Source: an uncultured Bacteroides sp.
GTDB taxonomy: Bacteria > Bacteroidota > Bacteroidia > Bacteroidales > Bacteroidaceae
Assembly (NCBI GenBank): GCA_947074295.1
Contig: CAMTPC010000003.1
Coordinates: 1-64,000, forward strand
DNA length: 64,000 nt
Direction of reading: 5' to 3'
Shown: piece after piece, positions 7,844-17,608 of the stretch
How positions within the stretch are numbered: the stretch's first letter is position 1
Layout of the letters: the number at the start of each line of letters is the position of its first letter
Made by a program: the position numbers and the translations under genes
Notes under the pieces: generated by a model
Told to the model about the DNA's origin: nothing
Databases searched by the model: none
The model's input: only the letters and a program-made list of their open reading frames with translations

Positions 7844-10800
7844 ATGAAAAGATTGCACGGTATGAAATTAAGGTGTCTGCTGACATTAATCTGTCTTATA
7901 CCTATTCTTGCCTTTGGCCAGATACAAATACAGGGTGTGGTGACAGATGAAATCGGAGAGCCGATGATTGGAGTATCAGTTTTTGAAAAAGGAACCAGCA
8001 ATGGCACCATAACCGACCTTTTTGGAAATTATCAAATAACAGTTCCTCCTAAAAGTGTACTTGTATTTTCTTATGTAGGCTATAATGCAAAAGAACTCAA
8101 TGTACAAGGAAAAACAAAGTTGGACATTAACTTAGAACCTTCATCTCACGATTTGGATGAGGTAGTGGTTATCGCTTATGGACAACAAAAGAAGGTTACC
8201 ATCACGGGCTCAGTGTCCAATGTTAGTAGTGCTGAAATATTAAAGTCGCCAGCCGCATCGCTTGGTAATGCTATATCGGGTAAACTTCCAGGACTTTCGA
8301 CCGTCCAATACTCGGGTGTACCTGGTGCTGATGATCCTACTATATTTATCCGTGGGCAAGCCTCGCTCAATGGTTCAAGCCCTCTCGTACTTGTCGATGG
8401 TGTAGAAAGAAGCTTTACTCAGATTGACCCTAACGAAGTTGCTGATATTACGGTTCTGAAAGATGCCTCGGCTACAGCCGTATATGGTGTACGTGGAGCC
8501 AATGGCGTGATCTTAGTAACCACTAAGCGGGGTGAATCGGGTAAAACACAAATATCTGCATCTGCCTCATGGGGATTGCAAAAGGTGACCAAATTTCTCG
8601 ACTTTGCAGATTCCTATACGTATGCTACGGTTTTTAATAATGCCCGCTTGTCTGATGGCAATACACCGCGCTTTTCAGATGAGGTAGTGCAACATTTTCG
8701 TAATCAAGATCAACCATTGCTTTATCCCAATATCGATTGGATTGATTACATCATGAAGAATTCAGCCTTGCAGAGCCAATATAATATCTCGGTCAATGGT
8801 GGTAACAATATTGCTAAATATTTCGTTTCTGTAGGTATGCTCGATCAAGATGGCTTATTTAAGACATTTGGATCAGATAAAAACTCTAACTTTGCTTATC
8901 GCCGTTATAACTACCGTGCTAATCTTGACTTGAACATCGGTAAAATTCAAGAGCTTTCTATCAATCTTGGTGGCCGTGTCGAAAACAAACGTTCTATAGG
9001 AAATAATGGTGGAGATGACGGAGAGGAGTATATTTTTCGTTATCTGATGGACGCTCAGCCATTCTCAGGAGCAGGTATCGTTGATGGGCAATGGATTAAA
9101 ACCAATCCAGCTTATATTTCCTCAGAGTCAGCCGTAAGCTCGCGCGATGGTTTGGATACCTTCTATGGCCAAGGTTATAAACTATCTTCTACAAATGTGC
9201 TTAATATCGACCTTATTTACAAGCTGAAACTAGATTTCCTAACTAAAGGTCTTGACTTCCGTGTGAAAGGTTCGTACAACTCAACTTATTATCATGTTAA
9301 AAACCGCACGAACGGGAAGCCCGCTCAGTTCACGCCAATTATCAATACTGATGGCACAGTATCCCTACAACGTAGTGGCGATTACTGGAATTTGGGTTAT
9401 GATGAAAGTAGCTGGCCCAATAGAGATTGGTATGCAGAGGCAAGTATGAACTATGACCGTAAATTCGGAGATCATAGTGTGGCTGCACTGTTACTTTATA
9501 ATCAGTCAAAGAGTTATTATCCTTGGGATGCGGCAAATTCGGCATATATCTCAATACCCAAAGGATATGTAGGTCTGGTGGGACGTGTCACGTACAACTA
9601 TATGTTCAAGTATATGGCTGATTTCAATATTGGTTATAATGGCTCTGAAAACTTCGCCAAGGGCAATCGTTATGGATTCTTTCCTTCTATGTCTTTGGGC
9701 TGGACTGTTTCACAAGAGAAATTCTGGAAGCCATTGAGCAATGTTGTTTCTTATATGAAATTGCGTGGTTCGATAGGTACAGTAGGTAATGATAACTGCC
9801 AAGGCTACCGCTTCCTATACTTACCAGCAGCATGGCAAATCTTCAATGGTTATTATAATAATATTGGCGATTATGATGGGTACAATTTTGGTACTACCAA
9901 TGATATATTCCTGAATGTGGCTCGTGAATACTCTTCCGCATCGCCAGATGTAACATGGGAGACTGCAATAAAACAGAACTACGGTGTTGATATGAAATTC
10001 TTCGATGATAAGTTGAGTTTAAACTTTGACTACTTCTATGAATACCGTAAGGATATTCTAATCAATAATGAAAATATGATTCAAGCGCCTACGGCTCTTC
10101 GTCCTTCTTATATCAATTATGGTCGCGTTAAGAATCAGGGATATGAGATCACGTTGAATTATCGCACTAGCATTGGGCGCAATTTTTCGTTGTCTATCTC
10201 GCCAACACTGTCTTATGCAAAGAACAAAGTGTTGGAGCAAGCCGAAATACCTAAACCTGACAAATTAGTCATGGCCAATAGCTATATGGGACAGAAATTG
10301 GGTTTGACGGAAGATTCTCCAGTTGCACCAACATGGACTTATGCAACGGGTCATTCAATAGGAGCACGGAAAGGTTACCTCTTCTTTGAGTTTTACGAAC
10401 AAGGTAAAACAGAGGAAAGATATCAAGCCAAATATGGACAGCCAATGCCCACTCAACTTGTCAATACCTTGCTGAACGGAGATGCTGTTTATGTCGATTT
10501 GGATGGGGACGGTATCATTTCTGAAGAATACGATCAGATGTATATGGGATATACGGATAATCCTGAATATACCTTCTCGCTCAATATCTTCCTTCAATAC
10601 AAGAACTTTGACTTCACCATGTTGTGGTCAGGTGCAACGCATGTATCAAGAAATCTAGATGGTGTATACCGTCAGCCGTTCGGCCAGCAATACAACTCCT
10701 CATTGCTACAATGGGTTGCTGATAATGCTTGGACTCCCGAAAATGCCGCATCAGCTCGTTTGCCTCGTATCACATTTGCCAACGAGAAACAAAATCAAGC

Positions 10801-11050
10801 TACTTCGGATCTGTGGTATCAAGATGCGACATATATTCGCTTGAAGAATGTCGAGATGGGCTACACCTTGCGCAATCAGTCTTGGTTACCCAATTCATCA
10901 AATATTCGCTTTTATTTGAGTGGCACAAATCTGTTGACCTTTACACCGATGGATGCAAATGATCCAGAAAGTACAGGAGGTGGTTATGGATCATTTATTA
11001 AATACCCAGTTATGCGAGTGTTTAATCTAGGTGTAAAACTGAATTTTTAA
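7844..11050 (+). CDS. SusC-like TonB-dependent outer-membrane receptor (first pair)
   Basis: This 1068-residue SusC-family receptor imports oligosaccharides across the outer membrane with energy from TonB. Order of parts: signal peptide (about 1-25), carboxypeptidase-regulatory-like beta-sandwich (about 28-100), TonB box DEVVVIAYG (105-113), plug domain (about 118-230, with VLVDGVERS and VLKDASATAVYGVRGANGVILVTTKRG-like sequence), and a 22-strand-type barrel to a C-terminal aromatic strand ending in NLGVKLNF. A second in-frame ATG at Met7 is an alternative start. It is the first gene of the locus, 11 bases ahead of its SusD partner. The DNA shows no frameshift. Confidence 0.96.
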   Translation: MKRLHGMKLRCLLTLICLIPILAFGQIQIQGVVTDEIGEPMIGVSVFEKGTSNGTITDLFGNYQITVPPKSVLVFSYVGYNAKELNVQGKTKLDINLEPSSHDLDEVVVIAYGQQKKVTITGSVSNVSSAEILKSPAASLGNAISGKLPGLSTVQYSGVPGADDPTIFIRGQASLNGSSPLVLVDGVERSFTQIDPNEVADITVLKDASATAVYGVRGANGVILVTTKRGESGKTQISASASWGLQKVTKFLDFADSYTYATVFNNARLSDGNTPRFSDEVVQHFRNQDQPLLYPNIDWIDYIMKNSALQSQYNISVNGGNNIAKYFVSVGMLDQDGLFKTFGSDKNSNFAYRRYNYRANLDLNIGKIQELSINLGGRVENKRSIGNNGGDDGEEYIFRYLMDAQPFSGAGIVDGQWIKTNPAYISSESAVSSRDGLDTFYGQGYKLSSTNVLNIDLIYKLKLDFLTKGLDFRVKGSYNSTYYHVKNRTNGKPAQFTPIINTDGTVSLQRSGDYWNLGYDESSWPNRDWYAEASMNYDRKFGDHSVAALLLYNQSKSYYPWDAANSAYISIPKGYVGLVGRVTYNYMFKYMADFNIGYNGSENFAKGNRYGFFPSMSLGWTVSQEKFWKPLSNVVSYMKLRGSIGTVGNDNCQGYRFLYLPAAWQIFNGYYNNIGDYDGYNFGTTNDIFLNVAREYSSASPDVTWETAIKQNYGVDMKFFDDKLSLNFDYFYEYRKDILINNENMIQAPTALRPSYINYGRVKNQGYEITLNYRTSIGRNFSLSISPTLSYAKNKVLEQAEIPKPDKLVMANSYMGQKLGLTEDSPVAPTWTYATGHSIGARKGYLFFEFYEQGKTEERYQAKYGQPMPTQLVNTLLNGDAVYVDLDGDGIISEEYDQMYMGYTDNPEYTFSLNIFLQYKNFDFTMLWSGATHVSRNLDGVYRQPFGQQYNSSLLQWVADNAWTPENAASARLPRITFANEKQNQATSDLWYQDATYIRLKNVEMGYTLRNQSWLPNSSNIRFYLSGTNLLTFTPMDANDPESTGGGYGSFIKYPVMRVFNLGVKLNF

Positions 11051-11060
11051 ATAGATAATC

Positions 11061-13028
11061 ATGAAAAGAGTATACTATAAAGTCACGAGTTTATTATTTG
11101 CACTGAGCACTTTCCTCTTTATGGGATGTGTGGACAATATAAGAATGTGGGACGGCTTTCTGGACAAAGCAGAAGGCGAAGATGTTAATGAAGAATTGAT
11201 TTTTTCGAAAAAGGTATATACTGAATATCTGGTATGGCAGTGCTATGAAGGCTTGTATACACCATTCAAAAGTTGCTACACACTCAACTCGGGGGTAATG
11301 GAAGGTTTATCGGATTTGATTCATTCCGAGTTAGGATGGGATGATCTGGGCCGCTTGTTCTACACAGGAAACCTTACTGCCGCCAATGCCAATCCGGGTT
11401 GGGTGCAAAGCCGCTTTGCATTCATCACGCAAGGGGGTATTCAAAATATGAATAACACGGCTAAACGCTCCATCTGGAACTGTGTGCGCGATTGCCATCT
11501 ATTGATTGCTAATATTCACCGTGTACCCGATATGACTGATGCCGAAAAGGCGCTTTATACAGCCGAGTGTAAGATCATATTGGCCGCTAAATATTTGGAT
11601 GGTATTCGTCATTTCGGTGGTTTACCTATCGTCGACCGTGCATTCAAAGGTGATGAGCAGCTAGAGGAAGGTCGCTCATCGCTTGAAAAAACGGTAAATT
11701 ATGCTTTGAGCCTTCTCGATGAAGCGATTGCCGAACCACATTTGCCATGGCACATTGCCGATGCTGATATAGCTACATGGGCAGGCCGTGTGACCAAAGG
11801 CTCCGCTGTCGGTCTTAAAGCGAAACTGTTACACTATGTTGCTAGTCCTATATTTAATAATGCAACTCCATACTGCACGGAAGAACCACAAGATGCAGTA
11901 AATGAATTGCAAGTATGGTATGGCAACTATGACAGTCAACGTTGGCAAAACGTGATAGCTGCTTGCGAACAATTCATGCAACTCAATGCTCAAAATGGGA
12001 ACTATTATCAGTTGGTGCAAGCAACGGCGCAAAACGAAGAAGCCTATCGATTGGCTTTCCGCACGGCATATCGTTCTAGAGGCGACCGTGAAAAACTAAT
12101 TGAAGTGCGCGACCGGGTATACATGACCGAATGGGATCAGGCTCCAGCCAATGTTTGGCATGCTGGTGCATGTGCGGCCACTTTGGATTGGATGGAAATG
12201 TTTCCTTGGTCAGATGGTAAGAACTTTGATGGACAACAATACTATAATCAATCTCCCGCCGAGAAGGATATTTTTGTAGACCGTGATCCTCGCTTGTATG
12301 AAACGATGGTGGTACAAAAGCAAGATTATAAATTCCAGTACTATGGCTCAGGTAATCCGGTACAAATGTGGGAAGGCGGAGATTTTAAGGTAAGTGGAGG
12401 TGACTGGGCTTGTAAACCACATGGATTTCCTACCTATAAATTTGTGCTTGACTTAGGGTCTGATGACCAAGGTGGACAAGGTATAATCGATGATGAGCCA
12501 ATGCAGGTCTCTTACTTGCGAATGGCCGAACTACACCTCATTTATGCTGAGGCTTTAGCCGAGGTGGGCCGCAATGCAGAAGCCCTGGCGCAAGTTAATA
12601 TGGTACGTCGTCGCGTAGGGTTAGGCGACTTGGAAGTGAAAAATCCTTCATTGGCATTGACATCTAATAAAGAAAATCTGATTAATGAAATTCTCCGTGA
12701 GAGGGCTTGTGAACTAGGATTTGAGTGCGAAACGCGCTTTCATGATATGAATCGCCGTCTTTTAGTGGGCGATTTCAAGAAGCAGTTACGTGGGCTCAAA
12801 GTCTATCGATTGGACGAAAATGCTAATCGTGTGGAGAAGCCCTGGGATTCGACGAAGGAGTCTTTCCCTACAAAGTTCGAATATGTGCCTTATGAAATAA
12901 CTGGCGCTAATCCACGCTTCGTATGGAAAAACCCCGAACGTTGGTCCAACAAATGGATTCTTGCACCATTGCCGCCCGATGAAATCAATAAGAACTATGG
13001 CTTAACTCAAAATCCGGGTTGGTATTAA
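11061..13028 (+). CDS. SusD-like surface glycan-binding lipoprotein (first pair)
   Basis: This 655-residue RagB/SusD-family lipoprotein caps the SusC barrel and binds glycan at the cell surface. A lipobox ending at Cys23 (FLFMGC) follows a short hydrophobic signal. Family landmarks are the helical TPR-like repeats (AECKIILAAKYLDGIRHFGGLP region, about 175-195), the C-terminal block with LRMAELHLIYAEALAEVGR (about 490), ILRERACELGFECETRFHDMNR (about 550) and the terminal LAPLPPDEINKNYGLTQNPGWY. It is longer than many SusD proteins, mainly through loops in the middle. It follows its SusC by 10 bases, so the two are co-transcribed. Confidence 0.95.
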   Translation: MKRVYYKVTSLLFALSTFLFMGCVDNIRMWDGFLDKAEGEDVNEELIFSKKVYTEYLVWQCYEGLYTPFKSCYTLNSGVMEGLSDLIHSELGWDDLGRLFYTGNLTAANANPGWVQSRFAFITQGGIQNMNNTAKRSIWNCVRDCHLLIANIHRVPDMTDAEKALYTAECKIILAAKYLDGIRHFGGLPIVDRAFKGDEQLEEGRSSLEKTVNYALSLLDEAIAEPHLPWHIADADIATWAGRVTKGSAVGLKAKLLHYVASPIFNNATPYCTEEPQDAVNELQVWYGNYDSQRWQNVIAACEQFMQLNAQNGNYYQLVQATAQNEEAYRLAFRTAYRSRGDREKLIEVRDRVYMTEWDQAPANVWHAGACAATLDWMEMFPWSDGKNFDGQQYYNQSPAEKDIFVDRDPRLYETMVVQKQDYKFQYYGSGNPVQMWEGGDFKVSGGDWACKPHGFPTYKFVLDLGSDDQGGQGIIDDEPMQVSYLRMAELHLIYAEALAEVGRNAEALAQVNMVRRRVGLGDLEVKNPSLALTSNKENLINEILRERACELGFECETRFHDMNRRLLVGDFKKQLRGLKVYRLDENANRVEKPWDSTKESFPTKFEYVPYEITGANPRFVWKNPERWSNKWILAPLPPDEINKNYGLTQNPGWY

Positions 13029-13055
13029 TTAAGAATCTAAATTCAAAGAATCAGT

Positions 13056-15869
13056 ATGAAGAACTATAATATCATAAAGTCTACTTTAGTGGCATTGGGT
13101 ATTGCCATTGTACCACATATCTTGGCACAAGACACATTGATTGATTACGAAACAGGAACTGTCGATCTGGGACTGGGCGTTAAGCAAAGCCAACTGCTCA
13201 CTACAGCTTCTACATATACCGTCAGTGGCGAGGAGCTGAAGAAAACGGCTGCCCTGACATTGAAAGACGCTCTCTATGGCAAGTTGTTGGGGTTGACTGC
13301 CTTAAAAAAAGGAGGATCCTCTAGCGACTACGGATATGGAGCCACTATGAATGTGCGAGGTATTCAGTCGACTAGCGAAAACGGAGTCCTCATCTTGGTA
13401 GATGGCATTGAACGTTCTATTGACTATATGACTCTTGATGAGGTGGAGTCGGTGACAGTGTTAAAAGATGCTGCAGCAGTTGCGCTGTATGGATACGAAG
13501 GCGTCAACGGTGCTTTGTTGATAAAGACAAAACGAGGCACAGCCAATCAAAACAGGGTTACTGTATCCTACGACCATAAATTCACTTTTGATCCTAAAGT
13601 TACCGAATTTGTAGATGCTTACACCTATGCGCGTGCCGTCAATCAAGCGCGTGGTTATGATGGTTTGTCTGCCATGTACAATGACTACGAATTGAATGCA
13701 TTTGCATTAGGGTTGGATCCTTATTATTATCCAAACGTAAATTGGAAAGATGAGGTATTCAAAGGTAAAGGCTCGGAAGACAAAGCTAATATATCACTGA
13801 ATGGTGGCAATGACAAGGTACAGTATTTTGCCATGCTCGACTATACGGACAGTAGAGGGCTATTAAAAGGGACCGATCAAGAAAAGTATTCGTCACAACT
13901 CAAATTATCAAAAGCCAATATCCGTGCCAATCTGGACGTACAACTAACCAACTCGACAAGTATGCAAGTGAATGCCTCGGGTATTTTTGTTGAAACCAAT
14001 CGCCCAGCAGGAGCTACCGCAAACGATCTCGCATGGATGCTGTACAACACACCTGCATCTGCATTCCCGATCCTCAATGATCCAACAAGTGAATTGGCTG
14101 CAATCTGGGGTGGAAACACAGCCTATGGTGTGAACAATCCAGTGGCAAAGATTCAAGCATCTGGTTTTCAGAAAAGTCATTCTCGTGAATTTCAAGGAGA
14201 TGTTACACTGAAACAGAAATTCGATTTCTGGGTGGAAGGGTTGGAGCTGTCGGCACGTTTTGGCTATACCAACTTTGTAGAGATATATGAACAGAACTCT
14301 CTGGGTTATATGTATGGCTATCAGCGTTATGCTTTTGATAGTAATGGCATACCGATGAGTGTGACCAACTATACGGCTGGCGACAAAACCAATAATCTCA
14401 GCTACAGCTATTGGAACAATCAACATGTACGCTCATCTTATCTATCGTTGAGCGCCAATTATCAGACCACATTTACGGGCAATGATAACTTTATTGCATC
14501 TATGATTTGGCATCAAAAGCACCGTTCTTCTGATGGTCGCTACCAGACAATCAATCGGATGAACTATATCGCTTATTTGCATTATGATGTAAACCAGAAG
14601 TTCACTACCGATTTAGTATTGACGCTCAATGGTTCTAATCGTTCGTATCCACATAAATGGTCTTTTGCTCCTACATTATCGGTAGGCTATATCTTTAAGA
14701 ATAATGCAGAAGCAGCGGGTATTAACATGGCCAAATTGCGTGCTTCAGGCGGGATGCAGCACACTGATTATGTACCCATCAATGGTATATGGCTTGAAAA
14801 TTATAATGGCGGAGGTGGTGATTACTTCTTTGGAGCAGGTACAGGATCACAACAGTGGGGAACTTTTATCGGCTATATGCCCACATCCAACTTCAAGTTA
14901 GAGACTGCCTATAAAGCAAATGTCGGTATTGATATGAGATTATTCAGAAGTTTAGATCTCAATGTTGATGGTTACTATCAGCTTCGAGATAATATATTGC
15001 TTTCGGGCGATGGACTCAACTCGATGGTAGTGGGTATACCTTCATCCTATATCAATTGGGGAAAAGTAGCTAGCTACGGCGTAGAAGCAGGAGTGAACTG
15101 GGTGAAAAATGTAGCATCAAACTCTTCCATAAATATTGGCGCAAACGTTACTTGGGGCCGGAACAAGATTTTGCGTACAATAGAAAATGTGGCCTATGAC
15201 TACCTGTCAGCTGTTGGTGGTCGTGTCAATCAGGCATGGGGCTTGCAAACCAATGGTTTCTTCGGGAGCATAGCAGATGTAAATTCATCGTTGCCACAAG
15301 AGTTTGATATTTGCAAACCAGGTGATATTAAGTATGTAGACTATAATAAAGATGGAAGCATCAATGAGAATGACCGTATAAAAATGGGTTATGACACGGC
15401 TTTCCCTGAGTTAAACTTCTCTCTCAATCTTGGTTTCCGTATCAAAGGGTTTGGTATAAATGCACAGCTACAAGGTGCGGCACACTATACACAATACTGT
15501 GGAGTGACAGGTGTATACACCCCACTGATTGATGGTGCTAATCTCTCGAAACACTATTATGAGAACTCATGGGGAGTAAGTGAGAATCCTACTTATCCAC
15601 GCCTTACTACCAAAGCCAATAATAACAACTACCGTGAAAACGATTTGTGGTATAAGGATATAAACTTCCTGAAACTACGTAGCTGCGAGGCTTACTACTT
15701 CTTCCCCGAATCGGTTATCTCAAAGATAAAACTCTCTCAGCTCAAATTGTTCGTAAAAGGCGAAAATCTCTTTACACTGAGCAATATGAAAGAGATGGAT
15801 CCGGAGAATATCGGCACGGTTTATCCTACTTTGAAAGGTGTCGCACTAGGCCTTTCATTCATGTTCTAA
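13056..15869 (+). CDS. SusC-like TonB-dependent receptor lacking the N-terminal regulatory-like domain (second pair)
   Basis: This 937-residue SusC-family receptor has an unusual N-terminus. After a signal peptide (about 1-24) only about 20 residues precede the plug. The CarboxypepD-regulatory-like sandwich present in the first SusC is absent, and the segment TVDLGLGVKQ (35-44) stands where the TonB box EVVVIAYGQQ would be. The plug (about 48-161) is well conserved, with LILVDGIER and VTVLKDAAAVALYGYEGVNG, and the barrel ends in an aromatic C-terminal strand (GVALGLSFMF). It probably forms a second import pore with the following SusD, perhaps for longer or differently linked mannan fragments (inference). 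It starts 27 bases after the first SusD. Confidence 0.93.
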   Translation: MKNYNIIKSTLVALGIAIVPHILAQDTLIDYETGTVDLGLGVKQSQLLTTASTYTVSGEELKKTAALTLKDALYGKLLGLTALKKGGSSSDYGYGATMNVRGIQSTSENGVLILVDGIERSIDYMTLDEVESVTVLKDAAAVALYGYEGVNGALLIKTKRGTANQNRVTVSYDHKFTFDPKVTEFVDAYTYARAVNQARGYDGLSAMYNDYELNAFALGLDPYYYPNVNWKDEVFKGKGSEDKANISLNGGNDKVQYFAMLDYTDSRGLLKGTDQEKYSSQLKLSKANIRANLDVQLTNSTSMQVNASGIFVETNRPAGATANDLAWMLYNTPASAFPILNDPTSELAAIWGGNTAYGVNNPVAKIQASGFQKSHSREFQGDVTLKQKFDFWVEGLELSARFGYTNFVEIYEQNSLGYMYGYQRYAFDSNGIPMSVTNYTAGDKTNNLSYSYWNNQHVRSSYLSLSANYQTTFTGNDNFIASMIWHQKHRSSDGRYQTINRMNYIAYLHYDVNQKFTTDLVLTLNGSNRSYPHKWSFAPTLSVGYIFKNNAEAAGINMAKLRASGGMQHTDYVPINGIWLENYNGGGGDYFFGAGTGSQQWGTFIGYMPTSNFKLETAYKANVGIDMRLFRSLDLNVDGYYQLRDNILLSGDGLNSMVVGIPSSYINWGKVASYGVEAGVNWVKNVASNSSINIGANVTWGRNKILRTIENVAYDYLSAVGGRVNQAWGLQTNGFFGSIADVNSSLPQEFDICKPGDIKYVDYNKDGSINENDRIKMGYDTAFPELNFSLNLGFRIKGFGINAQLQGAAHYTQYCGVTGVYTPLIDGANLSKHYYENSWGVSENPTYPRLTTKANNNNYRENDLWYKDINFLKLRSCEAYYFFPESVISKIKLSQLKLFVKGENLFTLSNMKEMDPENIGTVYPTLKGVALGLSFMF

Positions 15870-15889
15870 CTTTTACTTAACTGACAGAT

Positions 15890-17590
15890 ATGAGACTATT
15901 AAATAAGATACTTACAGGTATGGCTGTGCTGGTGTTAGCGGCAAGTTGTGTCGATCTAAACTATACAGAAGTAACTACTAATGATGAGGATTGGATCTAT
16001 AAAAGTCCTCTTTATGGTATCCAGCAGTTGGTGACTAGCGTCTATGCGCGCCTTCCCAATGGCTTCGACAAAAACTATGAAGGTGGAAGTGGATCTACTT
16101 TAGCTGCAGCTACTGATGAGGCTGATTGCGCCATCTCAACTTCTAGTGTTCACCGGTTTTATAATGGAGGGTGGAGCCCCAATAATCCCTTCTATTTTAC
16201 TTGGGAGAATTCATACAAAGCGATAGCCGAAGCCAATACATTTTTGGAGAAACTCGATCAAATAGACCTTTCGGCCTATCAGCACAATAGTGACTATGAG
16301 GCGATGAAGACCAAATTTGAACTCTTCGAATACGAAGTACGTTTCTTGCGAGCTTACTTTTACTTCGAACTGGCGCGCACGTACGGGGATATACCATTTG
16401 CTTTGCGCTCATTAACCAATACGGAGGCCAACAACATCGTGCAGACACCTGCCATTGCCGTGTTCGATTGGGTTGCGAACGAGATGGACTTGATTGCTGG
16501 ATACCTTCCTATCACTCATACTACAGAGCTAAGTAAGGAGATCGGACGTGCTACTCGACCTATGTGTTTGGCATTGAAAGCTCGCACGCTTCTCTATAAA
16601 GCATCACCACTATTTAATACGCTCAATCGTAAAGAGTGGTGGTTGGACGCAGCCCGCGCCAATTATGAAGTCATTCGCCGCTCTGCTGCATGGGGAATTA
16701 AACTTGATGAGTACAACAAAATATGGGGAGCTAGTAATGGGGATGGTGTAGAAGTGATTTTTGCTTCCAAACAAGGTTCGCTCAATAGCTGGGAGACCTA
16801 TAATTATCCAGTGGGTGTAGAGAACGGTAATTCAGGAATGTGCCCTACACAAAGTCTGGTTGATGCGTACGAATATCAAGACGATTCACGCTCGTTTGGA
16901 GAGCGCTTCCCGAATAGCACTATCAATTTAATGACAGAGAGGCCTTATGATGGTATTGATCCACGATTCAATATGACCGTAGTGCGGAATGGTGATATGT
17001 GGCCCAATTACAATACACGTCCCATAGAGACGTTTGAAGGAGGTGTCAATGCTCAGCCTTTATTGAACGCAACACAAACAGGTTATTACCTGAAAAAGTA
17101 CTGTGATGCAAACGTCAATATCTCTACTAACAATGCTACCACCACTCCACATGCTTGGATCATGATGCGTCTAGGCGAGTTTTATCTCAATTATGCCGAA
17201 GCGATGTATCGCTATTATGGAGATGCCGAAACAACAGGCGAATTTGAATTGAGCGCCAATGCTGCGATAAATGCGCTAAGAGATCGCGATGATGTACAAA
17301 TGCCCCATTGGACAGGAACATCGGCTGACTGGGAGGCGCGTTATAAACGCGAACGAATGGTGGAACTAGCTTTTGAAAATCATCGCTTCTGGGACATACG
17401 TCGTTGGAGGGCTGGTGAAGAAGCATCTAGTGTCGGCTATGCCAAACTCACCAAAGAGTTCAATGGCACTGTAACGCTTACGCGCTACGATGCTCAACGC
17501 AGGTGGGACGATAAGTTCTATTTCTTCCCTATTCCTTTCAGCGAGTTAAACAAGAATCCTAACCTGCGCCAAAATGCGGGATGGAATTGA
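15890..17590 (+). CDS. SusD-like surface glycan-binding lipoprotein (second pair)
   Basis: This is a 566-residue RagB/SusD-family lipoprotein with a lipobox ending at Cys20 (VLAASC). Visible family elements are RFLRAYFYFELARTYGDIPFALR (about 150-172), LALKARTLLYKASPLFN (about 228), WIMMRLGEFYLNYAEAMYRYYG (about 424) and the C-terminal ERMVELAFENHRFWDIRRWR and FFPIPFSELNKNPNLRQNAGW. Length is normal for the family. It directly follows the second SusC (20 bases) and should form the lid of that receptor. Its sequence differs clearly from the first SusD, so the two pairs are not a recent duplication. Confidence 0.95.
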   Translation: MRLLNKILTGMAVLVLAASCVDLNYTEVTTNDEDWIYKSPLYGIQQLVTSVYARLPNGFDKNYEGGSGSTLAAATDEADCAISTSSVHRFYNGGWSPNNPFYFTWENSYKAIAEANTFLEKLDQIDLSAYQHNSDYEAMKTKFELFEYEVRFLRAYFYFELARTYGDIPFALRSLTNTEANNIVQTPAIAVFDWVANEMDLIAGYLPITHTTELSKEIGRATRPMCLALKARTLLYKASPLFNTLNRKEWWLDAARANYEVIRRSAAWGIKLDEYNKIWGASNGDGVEVIFASKQGSLNSWETYNYPVGVENGNSGMCPTQSLVDAYEYQDDSRSFGERFPNSTINLMTERPYDGIDPRFNMTVVRNGDMWPNYNTRPIETFEGGVNAQPLLNATQTGYYLKKYCDANVNISTNNATTTPHAWIMMRLGEFYLNYAEAMYRYYGDAETTGEFELSANAAINALRDRDDVQMPHWTGTSADWEARYKRERMVELAFENHRFWDIRRWRAGEEASSVGYAKLTKEFNGTVTLTRYDAQRRWDDKFYFFPIPFSELNKNPNLRQNAGWN

Positions 17591-17608
17591 TCCTAAAATC
17601 TGATAGAA

